Shown piece by piece: positions 43,417-56,752 of a stretch of 64,000 bases of DNA. Numbering within the stretch: position 1 is the first letter of the stretch; every line of letters starts with the position of its first letter. Origin of the DNA: Cyanobium sp. CH-040 (GTDB lineage: Bacteria > Cyanobacteriota > Cyanobacteriia > PCC-6307 > Cyanobiaceae). The notes under the pieces were generated by a model. The model made no database searches, was not told the DNA's origin, and saw only the letters and a program-made list of their open reading frames with translations. The stretch spans positions 1 through 64,000 of the forward strand of contig NZ_JAGQCJ010000014.1 in NCBI RefSeq assembly GCF_024346135.1, given 5' to 3'. Made by a program: the position numbers and the translations under genes.

Positions 43417-44583
43417 TCAGCCGGTCATCTGATCCACCCTCATCAGGGCTGAGCCCAGCAGCTCGCTCACCTGCTGCAGCTGGCCCTTGCTGCCCATCAC
43501 CACCAGCAGCTGGCCCGGCTCCAGGCGCTGCTCCCGGCCCGGATTGGCCACCAGATCCTGCTCAGGAAGCCGGTAGCTGGCGCCTCGGTACTGCCGCTCG
43601 TTGGTCGCTTGCCGGCGAGGCTGGCGCACCGCCAGCACCAGCGCACCGGTGCGCCGGCCCAGCTCCAGGTCCCCCAGGCTCATGCCGTTGAGCCGGCCCA
43701 GATCCGTCGGGTCGTCACTGAGCAGGAACTCCTCCACCTCGCAGTCGCTGCCGGCCAGCAGATCCATGAAGGTCACGGCCATGGGTCGCAGGGCCGTCGC
43801 CGCCATCATCCGGCCGCCGCTCACGTACGGACTCACCACCTCATCGGCGCCGGCCAGACGCAGCTTGCGCTCGGCCTCGTCACTGTCGGAGCGGGCGATC
43901 AGGCGGCAGACCGGCGCCAGCCCGCGGGCGCTGAGCACCACATAGAGGTTGGAGGCATTGCTGGAGAGGGCCGCCACCAGGGAGCGGCAGCGGTGGATGC
44001 CGGCCTCCAGGAGGGTTTCGTCGAGGGTGGCGTCAGCCGCGAGCACCGGCAGCCCCTCCTGTTCGGCGGCCTCGCGGCGCTCCGGATCGGTCTCCACCAC
44101 CAGCAGCTCGACGCCCTCGCGACGCACCTGGGCGGCGATCTCCCGGCCGATGCGGCCATAGCCGCAGAGAATCACGTGATCTTGCATGGTGTTCAGCCAG
44201 CGACGGAAGCGGCGCTCGCGCAGGCGCCGGAAGTAGCCCGATTCACTCAGCCCCAGCACGCCCTGGATGCTGATCTGCACCACCACCAGGCCCCCCAGGA
44301 TCAGCAGGGCGGTGACCACCCGGCCGGAGGTGGAGAGAGGGTTGACCTCCCCGTAGCCGATGGTGCTGAGGGTGATCGCCACCATCCAGTAGCAGTCGCC
44401 CCAGTCCCAGCCCTCGGTGAGGCGGTAGCCCAGCGCCGCCAGATTCACGAGCACCGCCAGGGCAACCGGGGCTCGCCAAGGTCGCCGGATGCGTGTGGAG
44501 GGGGGACGGCGCCGGCGCCAGGAAGGGGGAGCCATCCGCGGAAGGGGGGCCTGTGGATCCGCTGCTCCGGACCTGCGGGCCAT
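43417..44583 (-). CDS. Potassium channel with RCK/TrkA-N regulatory domains
   Basis: A 388-residue two-helix K+ channel. The pore has the selectivity filter TIGYGEV at 74-80 between two membrane helices. The RCK domain starts with 'HVILCGYGRIGREIA' (NAD-binding GxGxxG at about 141-146) and includes 'VVETDPERREAAEQEGLPVL'. A C-terminal TrkA-C-like part ends the protein ('EPGQLLVVMGSKGQLQQVSE'). The first 35 residues are basic and probably disordered. The open frame runs on far upstream antisense to the DUF2126 gene, but coding stops being plausible beyond the ATG at 44583. Confidence 0.9.
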   Translation of the reverse strand: MARRSGAADPQAPLPRMAPPSWRRRRPPSTRIRRPWRAPVALAVLVNLAALGYRLTEGWDWGDCYWMVAITLSTIGYGEVNPLSTSGRVVTALLILGGLVVVQISIQGVLGLSESGYFRRLRERRFRRWLNTMQDHVILCGYGRIGREIAAQVRREGVELLVVETDPERREAAEQEGLPVLAADATLDETLLEAGIHRCRSLVAALSSNASNLYVVLSARGLAPVCRLIARSDSDEAERKLRLAGADEVVSPYVSGGRMMAATALRPMAVTFMDLLAGSDCEVEEFLLSDDPTDLGRLNGMSLGDLELGRRTGALVLAVRQPRRQATNERQYRGASYRLPEQDLVANPGREQRLEPGQLLVVMGSKGQLQQVSELLGSALMRVDQMTG

Positions 44584-44652
44584 TAAACCAACCCTGCCCA
44601 GGCAGCATGGGACCCAACGTGCGGGTCCACACCCGGGCCCCAACCATCGTCT

Positions 44653-48139
<3,487 letters not shown>

Positions 48140-48155
48140 TTCGCCCGCTCGCCTG

Positions 48156-49778
48156 ATGGAACTCACCCTCTGGACCTACGAAGGCCCGCCGCACGTGGGC
48201 GCGATGCGCATCGCCGCCTCGATGGAGGGCGTGCACTACGTGCTGCACGCACCCCAGGGCGACACCTACGCCGATCTCCTGTTCACGATGATCGAGCGGC
48301 GCGACAAGCGTCCGCCCGTGACCTACACCACCTTCCAGGCGCGGGATCTGGGCGGCGACACCGCCGAGCTGGTGAAGCGCACGATCGCCGAGGCGGTGGA
48401 GCGCTTCCAGCCCGAGGCCCTGCTGGTGGGCGAGAGCTGCACCGCCGAACTGATTCAGGACCAGCCCGGTGCCCTGGCCGCCGGCATGGACCTGGGCGGC
48501 GTGCCGGTGGTGAGCCTGGAGCTGCCGGCCTACTCCAAGAAGGAGAACTGGGGTGCTGCTGAAACCTTGTATCAACTGGTGCGGGGGCTGCTCAAGCCCC
48601 AGCTGCCGGCTCCGGGCACGCCCAAGCCCGATCCCACCCGCTGGCGCGCCGAGGGCCGGCGGCCGCGGGTCAATCTGCTGGGCCCCACGCTGCTGGGCTT
48701 CCGCTGCCGCGACGACGTGCGCGAGATCACGCAGCTGCTGTCCTGCTACGGCATCGATGTGGCGGTGGTGGCGCCGCTGGGGGCGCGCCCGGCCGACCTG
48801 ATGCGCATCCCAACGGCCGACGCCAACCTCTGCCTCTACCCGGAGGTGGCGGGCACGCTGTGCAGCTGGCTGGAGCGCAGCTTCGGGATGGCGGCGGTGC
48901 GCACCGTGCCGATCGGCATCGGCGCCACCGTGGCCTTCCTGCGGGAGCTGCACACGGTGCTGGGGATGGAGCTGCCGGCCGAGCTGCAGCCCGGCGCCGA
49001 CGGCGTGTGCGAGGCCGAACGCCGCTCCCGCCTGCCCTGGTATTCGCGCTCGGTGGATTCCACCTACCTCACCGGCAAGCGGGTGTTCATCTTCGGCGAC
49101 GCCAGCCACGCCATCGCCGCCGCCCGCGTCGCCAGCCGCGAGCTGGGCTTCCAGGTGGTGGGCCTGGGCAGCTACAGCCGCGAGCAGGCCCGGGAGGTGC
49201 GTGCTGCGGCCAAGGAGCTGGGCCTGGAGGCGCTGATCAGCGACGACTACCTGGCCGTGGAGGCCGCCATCGCCGAGGCGGCCCCCGAGCTGGTGCTCGG
49301 CACCCAGATGGAGCGCCACAGCGCCAAGCGCCTGGGCATTCCCTGCGCCGTGATCAGCACGCCGCTGCATGTGCAGGACGTGCCCGCCCGCTTTTCACCC
49401 CAGATGGGCTTCGAGGGGGCCAACGTGATCTTCGACAGCTGGGTGCACCCGCTGATGATGGGGCTGGAGGAACACCTGATCGGCATGTTCCGCCACGACT
49501 TCGAATTCGTGGAGGGCCACCGCAGCCACCTGGGCGAAGCTGCCCCCGCGCCGGCACCGGCACCGACCCAGGAGGCCGCGCCAGGCCATCCCACGGCCAT
49601 CACCCCGGGCAACGGCGAGCTGCGCTGGACCGCCGACGGCGAGGCGGAACTGGCCCGCATTCCCTTCTTCGTGCGCGGCAAGGTGCGGCGCAACACCGAG
49701 GCCTTCGCGCGGGAGCGGGGTCTGGCCTGCATCGACGGCGAAACCCTCTACGAGGCCAAGGCCCACTTCAGCCGATGA
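48156..49778 (+). CDS. chlB: Light-independent protochlorophyllide reductase subunit B
   Basis: ChlB is the second half of the NB component. The 540-residue protein begins '[20 protein letters not shown]', as in other ChlB proteins. It has '[20 protein letters not shown]', '[20 protein letters not shown]' and, near residues 340-400, '[20 protein letters not shown]'. The last 50 residues are the small C-terminal domain ('[20 protein letters not shown]'). It is joined by an Ala/Pro-rich linker (about 463-480) that is longer than strictly needed. The gene sits between chlN and chlL. Confidence 0.96.
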   Translation: MELTLWTYEGPPHVGAMRIAASMEGVHYVLHAPQGDTYADLLFTMIERRDKRPPVTYTTFQARDLGGDTAELVKRTIAEAVERFQPEALLVGESCTAELIQDQPGALAAGMDLGGVPVVSLELPAYSKKENWGAAETLYQLVRGLLKPQLPAPGTPKPDPTRWRAEGRRPRVNLLGPTLLGFRCRDDVREITQLLSCYGIDVAVVAPLGARPADLMRIPTADANLCLYPEVAGTLCSWLERSFGMAAVRTVPIGIGATVAFLRELHTVLGMELPAELQPGADGVCEAERRSRLPWYSRSVDSTYLTGKRVFIFGDASHAIAAARVASRELGFQVVGLGSYSREQAREVRAAAKELGLEALISDDYLAVEAAIAEAAPELVLGTQMERHSAKRLGIPCAVISTPLHVQDVPARFSPQMGFEGANVIFDSWVHPLMMGLEEHLIGMFRHDFEFVEGHRSHLGEAAPAPAPAPTQEAAPGHPTAITPGNGELRWTADGEAELARIPFFVRGKVRRNTEAFARERGLACIDGETLYEAKAHFSR

Positions 49779-50959
<1,181 letters not shown>

Positions 50960-50968
50960 CGCCGGGCT

Positions 50969-51349
50969 TCAGGGGGTGGAGCCCAGATCCACACAGCCCT
51001 GCCGCTGGAACTGATCCACCTTCTCGCCCAGGCGATCGGCCGTCTGGGCCACCTGGTCCACCAGCTGGCCGTAGGTGGCGGCGTAGCGGGCGTAGGCGTC
51101 GGGATCGGCGTTGCGCAGCGTCTCGGCCTGGGCGGGATTGAGGCGGATGGTGCGCATCTCCCGCAGGCGCACGTCGAACTCCCCGCGCTTGAGCGCGCCG
51201 ATCTCGGCGCGCAGCTGGGCGCAGGCGGCCACGGCCCGCTGGTGGTACTGGCGGCGCAGCTGCCAGGCCAGCGCGAACACCCCCAGCACCGCCAGCAGGG
51301 CGGCCAGAACCGAGAGCCTGGCGCGCAGGGTGAGCGGTGGCGGTGCCAT
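50969..51349 (-). CDS. Hypothetical membrane-anchored protein
   Basis: A 126-residue protein with one N-terminal membrane helix ('LSVLAALLAVLGVFALAWQL') followed by a helical, charged body ('RLNPAQAETLRNADPDAYAR', 'QVAQTADRLGEKVDQFQRQG'). The short C-terminus carries a single Cys. The frame is open upstream, but the ATG at 51349 gives the anchored form. It lies 5 bp after the stop of the next gene in the same direction, forming a three-gene operon with 51355 and 52239. No family is recognised. Confidence 0.65.
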   Translation of the reverse strand: MAPPPLTLRARLSVLAALLAVLGVFALAWQLRRQYHQRAVAACAQLRAEIGALKRGEFDVRLREMRTIRLNPAQAETLRNADPDAYARYAATYGQLVDQVAQTADRLGEKVDQFQRQGCVDLGSTP

Positions 51350-51354
51350 GGGTC

Positions 51355-52242
51355 TCAGATCTCCGCGGCCGCCCGCTCCACCAGCCGACGCGCCACGGCC
51401 TGCGTGCCGGTGTGGCGGTAGGTGTCGGTGAAGACGTCGAGGAAGGTGGCCAGCTGATCGAAGCGGCCCTGCCAGGGCCCGAGGGTGGTCTCCAGGGCCC
51501 GCACCGCCTTCTGGCCGGTGAGGCCGAGGCCGCCCACGAAGCCGCCGGCCCAGCCCAGCCAGGTGTCCACACCGCGGCGGATGAAGTCCAGGTGGGCCGC
51601 CTCGCCCCGTCCCGGGATCAGGGAGGCCATACCGGCATATCCCGGCAGCTGGCGCAGGTCCGCCTGGCCCACCTGGCCGAGCAGCGCGTCCAGCCGCTCC
51701 AGCGCCTGATCGCCGAGGGGCAGCAGGGCGTCGAAGCACACCAGCGCCGCCATCCGCACCCGCGCCTCGCTGCCGTACTCCGCCAGGGCGGCGGCGAAGT
51801 CGCCGAAGCTGTCGCCCGGCAGGCCGTTCACCTGGGTGAATGCAAGCAGCTCGGCGGCCACCTTGAGCCCCAGATCGGCCGCCTGCAGGGTGTCGCTGGC
51901 CGGCGTGAGGTCGGCCACCCGCCGCAGCAGCGGCACCGCGCCGCCCACATTGGCCAGCAGCCGCAGCCCGCCGGCGGCCTGCTGGGAGCGGTTCACGGCC
52001 TCGTAGAGGCTCAGGGCCCGCCCGTAGCCCTCGTGACGGGCGCGGCTGAGGACATCGGCCCGGGCCCGCACCTGGGCGATCAGGGCCGGATCGTCGCTGC
52101 CCATCACCTCGCGGATCAGGGCGTCGGCGGAGGTGATGTTCTGCCAGTCCCCCGGCACCACCGTGCTGATGCCCCTGAGGGCCAGCACGGTGAGGTTGCG
52201 GCGGGGCAGGCGCTCCAGGCGCTCGAGAACGGTGGCGCTCAT
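51355..52242 (-). CDS. Hypothetical protein, 295 residues
   Basis: A mostly helical, Ala/Leu-rich protein with no clear catalytic motif. Notable parts are 'RRNLTVLALRGISTVVPGDW', 'DALIREVMGSDDPALIAQVR' and the glycine-rich 'WLGWAGGFVGGLGLTGQKAV', which could be a membrane-associated helix. It overlaps the gene at 52239 by 4 bp (ATGA), so the two are translationally coupled. I do not recognise the family, and no function is proposed. Confidence 0.7.
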   Translation of the reverse strand: MSATVLERLERLPRRNLTVLALRGISTVVPGDWQNITSADALIREVMGSDDPALIAQVRARADVLSRARHEGYGRALSLYEAVNRSQQAAGGLRLLANVGGAVPLLRRVADLTPASDTLQAADLGLKVAAELLAFTQVNGLPGDSFGDFAAALAEYGSEARVRMAALVCFDALLPLGDQALERLDALLGQVGQADLRQLPGYAGMASLIPGRGEAAHLDFIRRGVDTWLGWAGGFVGGLGLTGQKAVRALETTLGPWQGRFDQLATFLDVFTDTYRHTGTQAVARRLVERAAAEI

Positions 52243-52817
52243 GCGGCCTCAGCAGCGGATGGGAAAGCGGGCTGGGGAACGGGTTGGAGAGCGGGGCCGC
52301 GGTCGGCCTGGCGGCGGGGCAGGGCCGGCGCCTGCAGCGCCGCCAGCCCCTTCAGGTCGAAGGCGTCCAGGAGCTCATGGCGCTGGCTCACGTCCAGGCC
52401 GGCGCCCTGGCCGATCACCTTCACCTGGAAGCGCTCGGCCACCAGCAGGGCACTGGCCTGGGGGCCCTGCTCCACCACGGGCCAGCCCTGGATGCGGTCA
52501 TCGCTGGCGCTGAACTTATCCCGGGCCTCCGGGGCGGTGGCGGTGTCGGAGATGGCCAGCAGGGCCAGGGTGGCGTCGCCCTGCTTGAGGCGGGCCTCGC
52601 TGAAGCCCCGCTTCTCCTGGGTGAACACCAGCTGCTCGCCGGGGCCGGCCGGCGGGAACAGGCGGTTGAAGGCGGTGCCGTTCACCACATGGGCGGTGGG
52701 CACATCGGCCACTGTGCCGCCCGGCAGCCACTCGCCCAGCGGCAGCAGCACCAGGCCGGCGAGCAGCAGCCCCCCCAACAGCAGGAGGCCCAGCCCCCAG
52801 CGAACGACACGCCCCAT
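52239..52817 (-). CDS. Hypothetical membrane-anchored protein, first gene of a three-gene operon
   Basis: A 192-residue protein with an N-terminal membrane helix ('WGLGLLLLGGLLLAGLVLLP'), then a probably periplasmic domain containing 'VVNGTAFNRLFPPAGPGEQL' and 'VFTQEKRGFSEARLKQGDAT'. The C-terminal tail is Pro/Ala/Gln-rich. It would be secreted or anchored outside the cytoplasm. Translational coupling (ATGA) to 51355 suggests a shared function with that protein, but neither is recognised. Confidence 0.7.
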   Translation of the reverse strand: MGRVVRWGLGLLLLGGLLLAGLVLLPLGEWLPGGTVADVPTAHVVNGTAFNRLFPPAGPGEQLVFTQEKRGFSEARLKQGDATLALLAISDTATAPEARDKFSASDDRIQGWPVVEQGPQASALLVAERFQVKVIGQGAGLDVSQRHELLDAFDLKGLAALQAPALPRRQADRGPALQPVPQPAFPSAAEAA

Positions 52818-52943
52818 GGCAGCAGCGCAGATTCCGCGCCCTGCTTAGCCGCGGCCGGAGCCTGGCAGTGCCGAGGGCGTGTGGATCGTTGCAGATCTGC
52901 TTGGATTCAACGCGACGGCAACGGCCAGCGATCGGGGGGTCCA

Positions 52944-54536
52944 GTGAGCGTGACCAGCGCGCTGATCGACGCCCTGCGCAGCCCCGAGGCCTACGACCAT
53001 CCCGTGGACAGGATCACGGTGCTCGAGACCCACATCTCCTGGGTGCTGCTCACCGGCCCGGTGGCCTACAAGCTCCGCAAGCCCGTGGATCTGGGCTTCG
53101 TGAACTTCACCACCCTGGAGCGCCGGCTGCACGACTGCCGCGAGGAGCTGCGCCTCAACCGGCGCCTGGTGCACGACCTCTACCTGGGCCTGGCGGCCGT
53201 GGTGCCCACCGAGCAGGGGCCGCGCCTGCGGGAGCTGGCGGAAGACCGCAGCGACGCGGAGATCCTGGGAACCCCGCTGCAGGAGGTGGCGGTGCGCATG
53301 CGCCAGTTCCCCCAGGAGGCGCTGCTGCCGGCGGCCCTGGCCCGGGGAGAGGTGAGCGGGGCGCACGTCGACGACCTGGCCGAAACCCTGGCCCACTTCC
53401 ACGCCACCGCCGCCATCGCTCCCGCCGACGGGCCCTACGGCACCCCGACGGCGGTGCGGGAGCCGGTGGAGGCCAATGTCACCTGCCTGCGGGAGCGGGC
53501 CGCCGCCGCCCTGCAGCCACGGCTGGAGCGGCTGGCTGCCTGGAACGCCGCCGCCTTCACCGGCCTGGAGTCGCTGCTGCGCCAGCGGCTCGGGCAGGGC
53601 CGGGTGCGGGAGTGCCACGGCGATCTGCACCTGGGCAACATGCTGCTGCGCAGAGGCCGGATCGAGGTGTTCGACTGCCTCGAGTTCAGCCCCGCCCTGC
53701 GCTGGATCGACGTGATCAGCGACCTGGCCTTCCTGGTGATGGATCTGCAGCAGCGCGGCCATCCAGGCCTGGGGTCCCGACTGCTCAACCACTGGCTGGA
53801 GTGCAGCGGCGACTACGGCGGCCTGGCCCTGTGGCGCTGGACCGTGAGCTACAGGGCCCTGGTGCGCGCCAAGGTGGCGGCCCTCAGCGGCGACGGAAGC
53901 GGCGACGGCCCCGTGGCGGCCTACCTGGCGCTGGCCGAGGCCGCGATCACCCCGGCCCCCCAGGCCCTGCTGATCTGCCATGGACTGTCCGGCAGCGGCA
54001 AGTCGCACCACACCGGCCCCCTGGCCGCCGAGCTGGGAGCCATCCGCCTGCGCTCCGACGTGGAGCGCAAGCGGATGTTCGGCCTCTGGGGCATCCCAGC
54101 CCGGGCCAGCCGCAGCGGCGACCCCTACGCCACGGAGGTGAGCGAGGAGCTGTTCGGCGAGCGTCTGCCGGCCCTGGCGGCGGCGGTGCTGGCTGCGGGC
54201 TTCACGGTGATCGTGGATGCCTGCTTTCTGCGCCGCTGCGATCGGGCCGCCATGGCGGCGGTGGCGGAGCGGGCCGGGCTGCCGCTGCTGATCCTGGAGT
54301 TCAGCGTACCGGCGGCACTGCTGCGGGAGCGCATCGAGCAGCGCCAGCGCCGCGGCCGCGACCCCTCCGACGCCGATCTGGAGGTGCTGGAGCGCCAGTT
54401 CGGCTGGGATGAACCCCTCAGCGCCGCCGAGCTGCAGCACACCATCCCGGTCACGCCGGCGAGCGCGGTGGACGCCACGGCGGCGGCGGTGCGACCGCGC
54501 CTGCGCCTGGCCGCCCCGGAGCCCGGCAGGGCATGA
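52944..54536 (+). CDS. Aminoglycoside-phosphotransferase-like / P-loop kinase fusion protein
   Basis: A 530-residue two-domain protein starting with GTG at 52944. Residues about 1-330 resemble the APH-type kinase fold, with the catalytic loop HGDLHLGN at 225-232 and the metal-binding Asp in 'EVFDCLEFSP'. Residues from 340 form a P-loop kinase, with Walker A GLSGSGKS at 347-354 and 'IVDACFLRRCDRAAM' further on. This fusion is widespread in bacteria, but I know of no settled substrate. It is followed by a short-chain dehydrogenase gene 85 bp downstream. Confidence 0.87.
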   Translation: MSVTSALIDALRSPEAYDHPVDRITVLETHISWVLLTGPVAYKLRKPVDLGFVNFTTLERRLHDCREELRLNRRLVHDLYLGLAAVVPTEQGPRLRELAEDRSDAEILGTPLQEVAVRMRQFPQEALLPAALARGEVSGAHVDDLAETLAHFHATAAIAPADGPYGTPTAVREPVEANVTCLRERAAAALQPRLERLAAWNAAAFTGLESLLRQRLGQGRVRECHGDLHLGNMLLRRGRIEVFDCLEFSPALRWIDVISDLAFLVMDLQQRGHPGLGSRLLNHWLECSGDYGGLALWRWTVSYRALVRAKVAALSGDGSGDGPVAAYLALAEAAITPAPQALLICHGLSGSGKSHHTGPLAAELGAIRLRSDVERKRMFGLWGIPARASRSGDPYATEVSEELFGERLPALAAAVLAAGFTVIVDACFLRRCDRAAMAAVAERAGLPLLILEFSVPAALLRERIEQRQRRGRDPSDADLEVLERQFGWDEPLSAAELQHTIPVTPASAVDATAAAVRPRLRLAAPEPGRA

Positions 54537-54621
54537 CCAGGGATGCAACCCTGGAACGACCGGTCCACCTGGTGCATCGCTATCCGGCCAGCGCGCTCGT
54601 GCGGGCCGGCTCCGCAGACCC

Positions 54622-55368
54622 ATGACTGCCGCCCCACCCCAGCCCGCCAACGTCCCCAGCCCGCGCACGGTGCTGGTGAGCGGCGCCAGCCGCGGCATCG
54701 GCCGTGCCATCGCCGAGCGCCTGCTGGCCGATGGCCACCGCGTGAGTGCCGGCGTGCGCGATCCGGCCAGCGTGGCGGCGCTGGGCGCTGAAGAGCCGGA
54801 TCGCCTGCTCATCCAGCCCTACGAGGCCGGCGCCGGGGACGACGATCCCCGCGGCCCCCGGGCCTGGGTGGAGGCCACCGCGGAGCGCTGGGGTGGCGTG
54901 GATGCGGTGGTGCACTGCGCCGGGGTGTTCTCGCGGGTCGGGCTCCTCCATGCCGACGGGGAGGAGGAGGAGATCGCCCGGGTGCTGGACGTGAACCTGA
55001 TGGGCCCCTGGCGGCTGAGCCGGGCGGCCTGGCCGCTGCTCGCCGCCAGTGGCGAAGGGCGCGTGCTCACGCTGGTGTCGATGAGCGGCAAGCGGATGAA
55101 GGGGCGGCTGGCCGCCTACGGGGTGAGCAAGTTCGCCCTGCTGGCCCTCTGCCAGGCGATGCGCAACGAGGGCTGGGACGACGGCATCCGCGTCACGGCG
55201 ATCTGCCCCAGCTGGGTGAACACCGACATGGCCGCCGCCGTCACGGCGATCCCCCGTCAGGCCATGACCCAGCCGCAGGACCTGGCCGCCAGCGTCAGCC
55301 ATCTCCTTTCCCTGCCCGCGGCGGCGGTGCCGTTCGAGTTCAGCGTGAACTGCCAGCTGGAGGCCTGA
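54622..55368 (+). CDS. Short-chain dehydrogenase/reductase
   Basis: A 248-residue classical SDR. The cofactor motif GASRGIG lies at 21-27, 'VVHCAGVFSRVG' gives the NNAG-like segment, and the catalytic set is S153 ('LVSMSGKRM'), Y166 and K170 ('AAYGVSKFALLAL'). The residues after the second strand ('SAGVRDPASVAAL') suggest NADP as cofactor. The substrate is unknown. The frame is open earlier, but the ATG at 54622 is right for the fold. The potassium channel gene begins 5 bp after the stop. Confidence 0.9.
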   Translation: MTAAPPQPANVPSPRTVLVSGASRGIGRAIAERLLADGHRVSAGVRDPASVAALGAEEPDRLLIQPYEAGAGDDDPRGPRAWVEATAERWGGVDAVVHCAGVFSRVGLLHADGEEEEIARVLDVNLMGPWRLSRAAWPLLAASGEGRVLTLVSMSGKRMKGRLAAYGVSKFALLALCQAMRNEGWDDGIRVTAICPSWVNTDMAAAVTAIPRQAMTQPQDLAASVSHLLSLPAAAVPFEFSVNCQLEA

Positions 55369-55373
55369 ACCCC

Positions 55374-56117
55374 GTGGCCAGTGCAACCCGCCAGCACCAC
55401 TACCGACTGCTGCTGGTCGCCTGCATGGCGATGCTCGCCATCTTCACCTTTCCCGATCCCTGGAACCGGCTGGCCTCCCCCGGCTATCTGGCCCTGGGAG
55501 TGGTGATGCTGAGAGCCCTGGGGGGGGGCGGCGAGCGGAGCCGCCGGGGCACCCTCCACCGGCGGCTGTACCGGGGCACGGGCATCGCCACTCTGGCCGT
55601 GGGCGGGCTCTGGCTGCTCACCCCCCTGGAGTTGCGCGACACGGGGGTGCCGGTGGTGGTGCTCTGGGTCCTGTTCAGCCTCTGGAGCGCCCAGCGCCTG
55701 ATCCATCAGCTGGGCAAGGAGCGCAGCGTCGACGAGGCGGTGCTGAGCGGCGCCCTGGCGGGCTACCTGATGCTGGGTCTCTCCGGCGGCATCCTCAGCG
55801 CGGCCGTGGAGACCGTGGCCCCCGGCAGTTTCACCGGCGTCGACCTCACCCCGCACGGGCCTGACGGTCTGGATCCGGTTTGGAGGCTCGACTTCGTGAA
55901 GCTGAACTACTTCGCCTTCGTCTCGCTCACCACCACCGGCTACGGCGACATCCTGCCGATCACGCCTGCGGCGCAGATGCTGAGCATTGCCCTGGCGGTG
56001 GCCGGCAACAGCTACCTGGCCATCGTGCTGGGGGTGCTGATCGGGCGGTTCAGCATGCGCGGCAGCGATGACCGGAACAGCCATGACCGCGATGGCCTCG
56101 ACGACAGCCGCGACTGA
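55374..56117 (+). CDS. Two-pore-segment potassium channel-like membrane protein
   Basis: A 247-residue membrane protein starting with GTG. About four N-terminal helices precede a pore loop with the selectivity filter TTTGYGDI (186-193), followed by a last helix 'LSIALAVAGNSYLAIVLGVL'. The topology fits an ion-channel (Ion_trans_2) domain. There is no RCK domain, unlike the channel at 43417. The tail is acidic and Asp/Arg-rich. It closely follows the SDR gene, probably in one transcript. Confidence 0.85.
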   Translation: MASATRQHHYRLLLVACMAMLAIFTFPDPWNRLASPGYLALGVVMLRALGGGGERSRRGTLHRRLYRGTGIATLAVGGLWLLTPLELRDTGVPVVVLWVLFSLWSAQRLIHQLGKERSVDEAVLSGALAGYLMLGLSGGILSAAVETVAPGSFTGVDLTPHGPDGLDPVWRLDFVKLNYFAFVSLTTTGYGDILPITPAAQMLSIALAVAGNSYLAIVLGVLIGRFSMRGSDDRNSHDRDGLDDSRD

Positions 56118-56251
56118 AGCCAACAGTGCCCGGAGCAGGCGCGGCGGCTGGTTGTGAGCAAGGGTGACCGGTCGTTGACCGGGCACGGGCTGGTGCACAG
56201 AGTGGAGCAACGGCCCCTGAACGCTTCGCCGGGTTCTCCCTCCTCGACTCC

Positions 56252-56752
56252 ATGACTTCGCTCCGCTTGCTGGCGTTGCTCGGCTCCGCCATCTCGCTCG
56301 GCACCGTGGCCCTCCCCAGGGCCGCCGGCGCGCAGACCCTCTACTCGCTCGACACCACCTGCAGCATCCAGCGCATGGCCCCCGTGCCCTGCGTGGTGGA
56401 GGCCGTGGACGTGGGCGACGCCACCGAATACCGGCACCGGGTGGGCAACCGCACCCTGGTTTACCGCGTGTTCGATGAGCCCTATGTGCGGATCGAGGCC
56501 CTCAATCCCACCAGCAACACCTGGGGGCCGGTGCGCAACGCCACCATCCGCTTCTCCGCCAACGAGCTCTGCTTCAACGACCGCGCCTTCTGCGTGGTCA
56601 ACCCCAACTACCTCAACAGCGTGCGCGAGGAAGGGGGCCCGGCCCTGGCGGGCCGCGACCGGATGGGTCTGAGTTTCGGCAGCAACGGCCGCACCGAGAT
56701 CGCCTGCTTCGACGACGGCTGCACCCGTCTGCTGGAGGCCATCAACCGATGA
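56252..56752 (+). CDS. Secreted hypothetical protein
   Basis: A 166-residue protein with a clear signal peptide ('LLALLGSAISLGTVALPRAA', cleavage likely after AGA). The mature part is beta-rich with six Cys ('TCSIQ', 'VPCVVE', 'ELCFND', 'AFCVVN', 'IACFDDGC'), suggesting disulfide bonds in the periplasm. I do not recognise the family. Its stop overlaps the start of the next gene by 4 bp (ATGA), so the two are translationally coupled. Confidence 0.75.
   Translation: MTSLRLLALLGSAISLGTVALPRAAGAQTLYSLDTTCSIQRMAPVPCVVEAVDVGDATEYRHRVGNRTLVYRVFDEPYVRIEALNPTSNTWGPVRNATIRFSANELCFNDRAFCVVNPNYLNSVREEGGPALAGRDRMGLSFGSNGRTEIACFDDGCTRLLEAINR

Noticed and set aside
50964-50985. GGGCTTC...GGAGCCC hairpin after chlL, considered as a terminator
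   Set aside because: No T-run follows on either strand, and part of it lies in the convergent gene's coding end.
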